A stretch of 12,448 nucleotides of DNA, taken from the NCBI GenBank assembly GCA_009785545.1, contig WQWD01000043.1:1-12448 (forward strand), read 5' to 3'. The DNA comes from Treponema sp. GTDB lineage: Bacteria; Spirochaetota; Spirochaetia; Treponematales; Breznakiellaceae. This document shows positions 11,990 through 12,448 of the stretch, piece by piece. The notes under the pieces were generated by a model. The model made no database searches. It was not told the origin of the DNA and saw nothing but the letters and a program-made list of their open reading frames with translations. How positions within the stretch are numbered: position 1 is the first letter of the stretch; each line of letters starts with the position of its first letter. A program made the translations under genes and the position numbers.

Positions 11990-12448
11990 TTACCTGCGTT
12001 CTGTAATTCGAATACGTAAAGCCGGAATCTCAAAACGTATATTTCCCTGTTCCAGTGTTCTTGCGGGCAGAAAAAACTCTCCGATTTCCAGCGGAATAAG
12101 CGAGAGCCTGAGTATGTAGCCGTCTTCGGTTTCTCTCGATGAAAGTTGTGAGCGTGAGAGTATTACCCCCGGCGGCACTTCCGGCATAAAAAAAGTTTGA
12201 GGAGGCAGCTGTATTTGTCTATTTCCTGCCTGCGAATTGTTCAAGCGAAGCGAAAAAACAGCCCGCTCACCTGCCGGCAATTGCTGAGGATTGTTTTCCC
12301 AGGCAAAATGTAAAGTTGTAAACAAATTATGATCTATTGCCTGCACATCAAAAGCTAATAACCCGGTTTCTGTAACGCCATGAGGGGTAACAATCGAAAA
12401 AGAATTCAGGATAATCCGCCCGCTCACATTCGGTATCAACCTAAATTC
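11990..12448 (-). CDS. Unidentified beta-rich protein, C-terminal part only
   Basis: The reading frame is open to the window edge, so the 5' end lies outside. A TTG at 12437-12439 has no ribosome-binding site and is not a convincing start. The visible 152 residues are rich in alternating hydrophobic strands: GRIILNSFSIVTPHG, ERAVFSLRLNN, GYILRLSLIPLEIGEFFLP, then RFEIPALRIRITERR ending at the stop. This suggests one or two Ig-like or beta-sandwich domains of an exported protein. The strand pattern and 'GEFFLPA' turn loosely recall BatD-type aerotolerance proteins, but I cannot confirm that. No catalytic motif or cysteine is visible. It is followed after 21 nt by the MT-A70 gene on the same strand. 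Confidence 0.55.
   Translation of the reverse strand, partial: EFRLIPNVSGRIILNSFSIVTPHGVTETGLLAFDVQAIDHNLFTTLHFAWENNPQQLPAGERAVFSLRLNNSQAGNRQIQLPPQTFFMPEVPPGVILSRSQLSSRETEDGYILRLSLIPLEIGEFFLPARTLEQGNIRFEIPALRIRITERR

Noticed and set aside
11345..12448. Prophage or restriction-modification island at the right edge
   Set aside because: Only the MT-A70 gene suggests it; the adjoining gene looks like an exported beta-rich protein and no phage or nuclease gene is visible.

Overview
The window most likely comes from a spirochaete, probably a Treponema. This is an inference. It rests on the fusion of an excisionase-type helix-turn-helix to a PTS IIA domain, a GroEL encoded without an adjacent groES, a lipoprotein with a loose 'FISC' lipobox, and the mix of envelope proteins. 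Base composition is moderate to AT-rich. No tRNA, rRNA, CRISPR array, transposase or phage structural gene was seen.

Layout. (1) 1-86, minus: the start of a DUF2974 (Mbeg1-like) protein that runs off the window, divergent from an XRE-family repressor-like gene. (2) 243-1525, plus: that HTH gene overlaps a TrmH/SpoU RNA methyltransferase by 4 nt. (3) 1570-2556: an AT-rich DUF4932-like putative zinc metalloprotease. (4) 2584-2814: a YdbC/PC4-like single-strand DNA binder. (5) 2985-4628: groEL, with a strong terminator at 4654-4701. Its leader carries two inverted repeats built on GGTAT/ATACC and no CIRCE element. (6) 4735-4828: a small non-coding cluster of hairpins. (7) 4838-6265, minus: a lipoprotein with a discoidin-like, NADase-type glycan-binding domain and a clear promoter.

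(8) 6357-6582: the most unusual stretch. It combines an octamer array, a perfect-consensus promoter with its predicted start at an ATG, a 40-codon ORF that looks like an internally deleted DUF4143-type ATPase, a CTAG-rich repeat and a long hairpin. (9) 6600-7247 and 7290-7715, minus: the HTH-PTS IIA regulator and cytidine deaminase. CTAG-rich repeats bracket the regulator and supply the last codons of cdd. (10) 7813-11319, plus: a tight four-gene run of a membrane-anchored propeller-like protein, a LytM-fold protein lacking its zinc ligands, a zinc-ribbon SAM methyltransferase and an Smr protein. (11) 11345-12448, minus: an orphan MT-A70 adenine methyltransferase behind the 3' part of an unidentified gene.

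How the genes fit together. Housekeeping functions (RNA methylation, protein folding, pyrimidine salvage, Smr) are interspersed with envelope proteins and with probable acquired or decaying material (the DUF4932 gene, the ATPase remnant, the MT-A70 gene). No complete new defence or mobile system is evident. The best candidates for new biology are the remnant/repeat/hairpin stretch at 6357-7310, the groEL leader repeats, and the pairing of a catalytically dead LytM protein with a propeller-like anchor.
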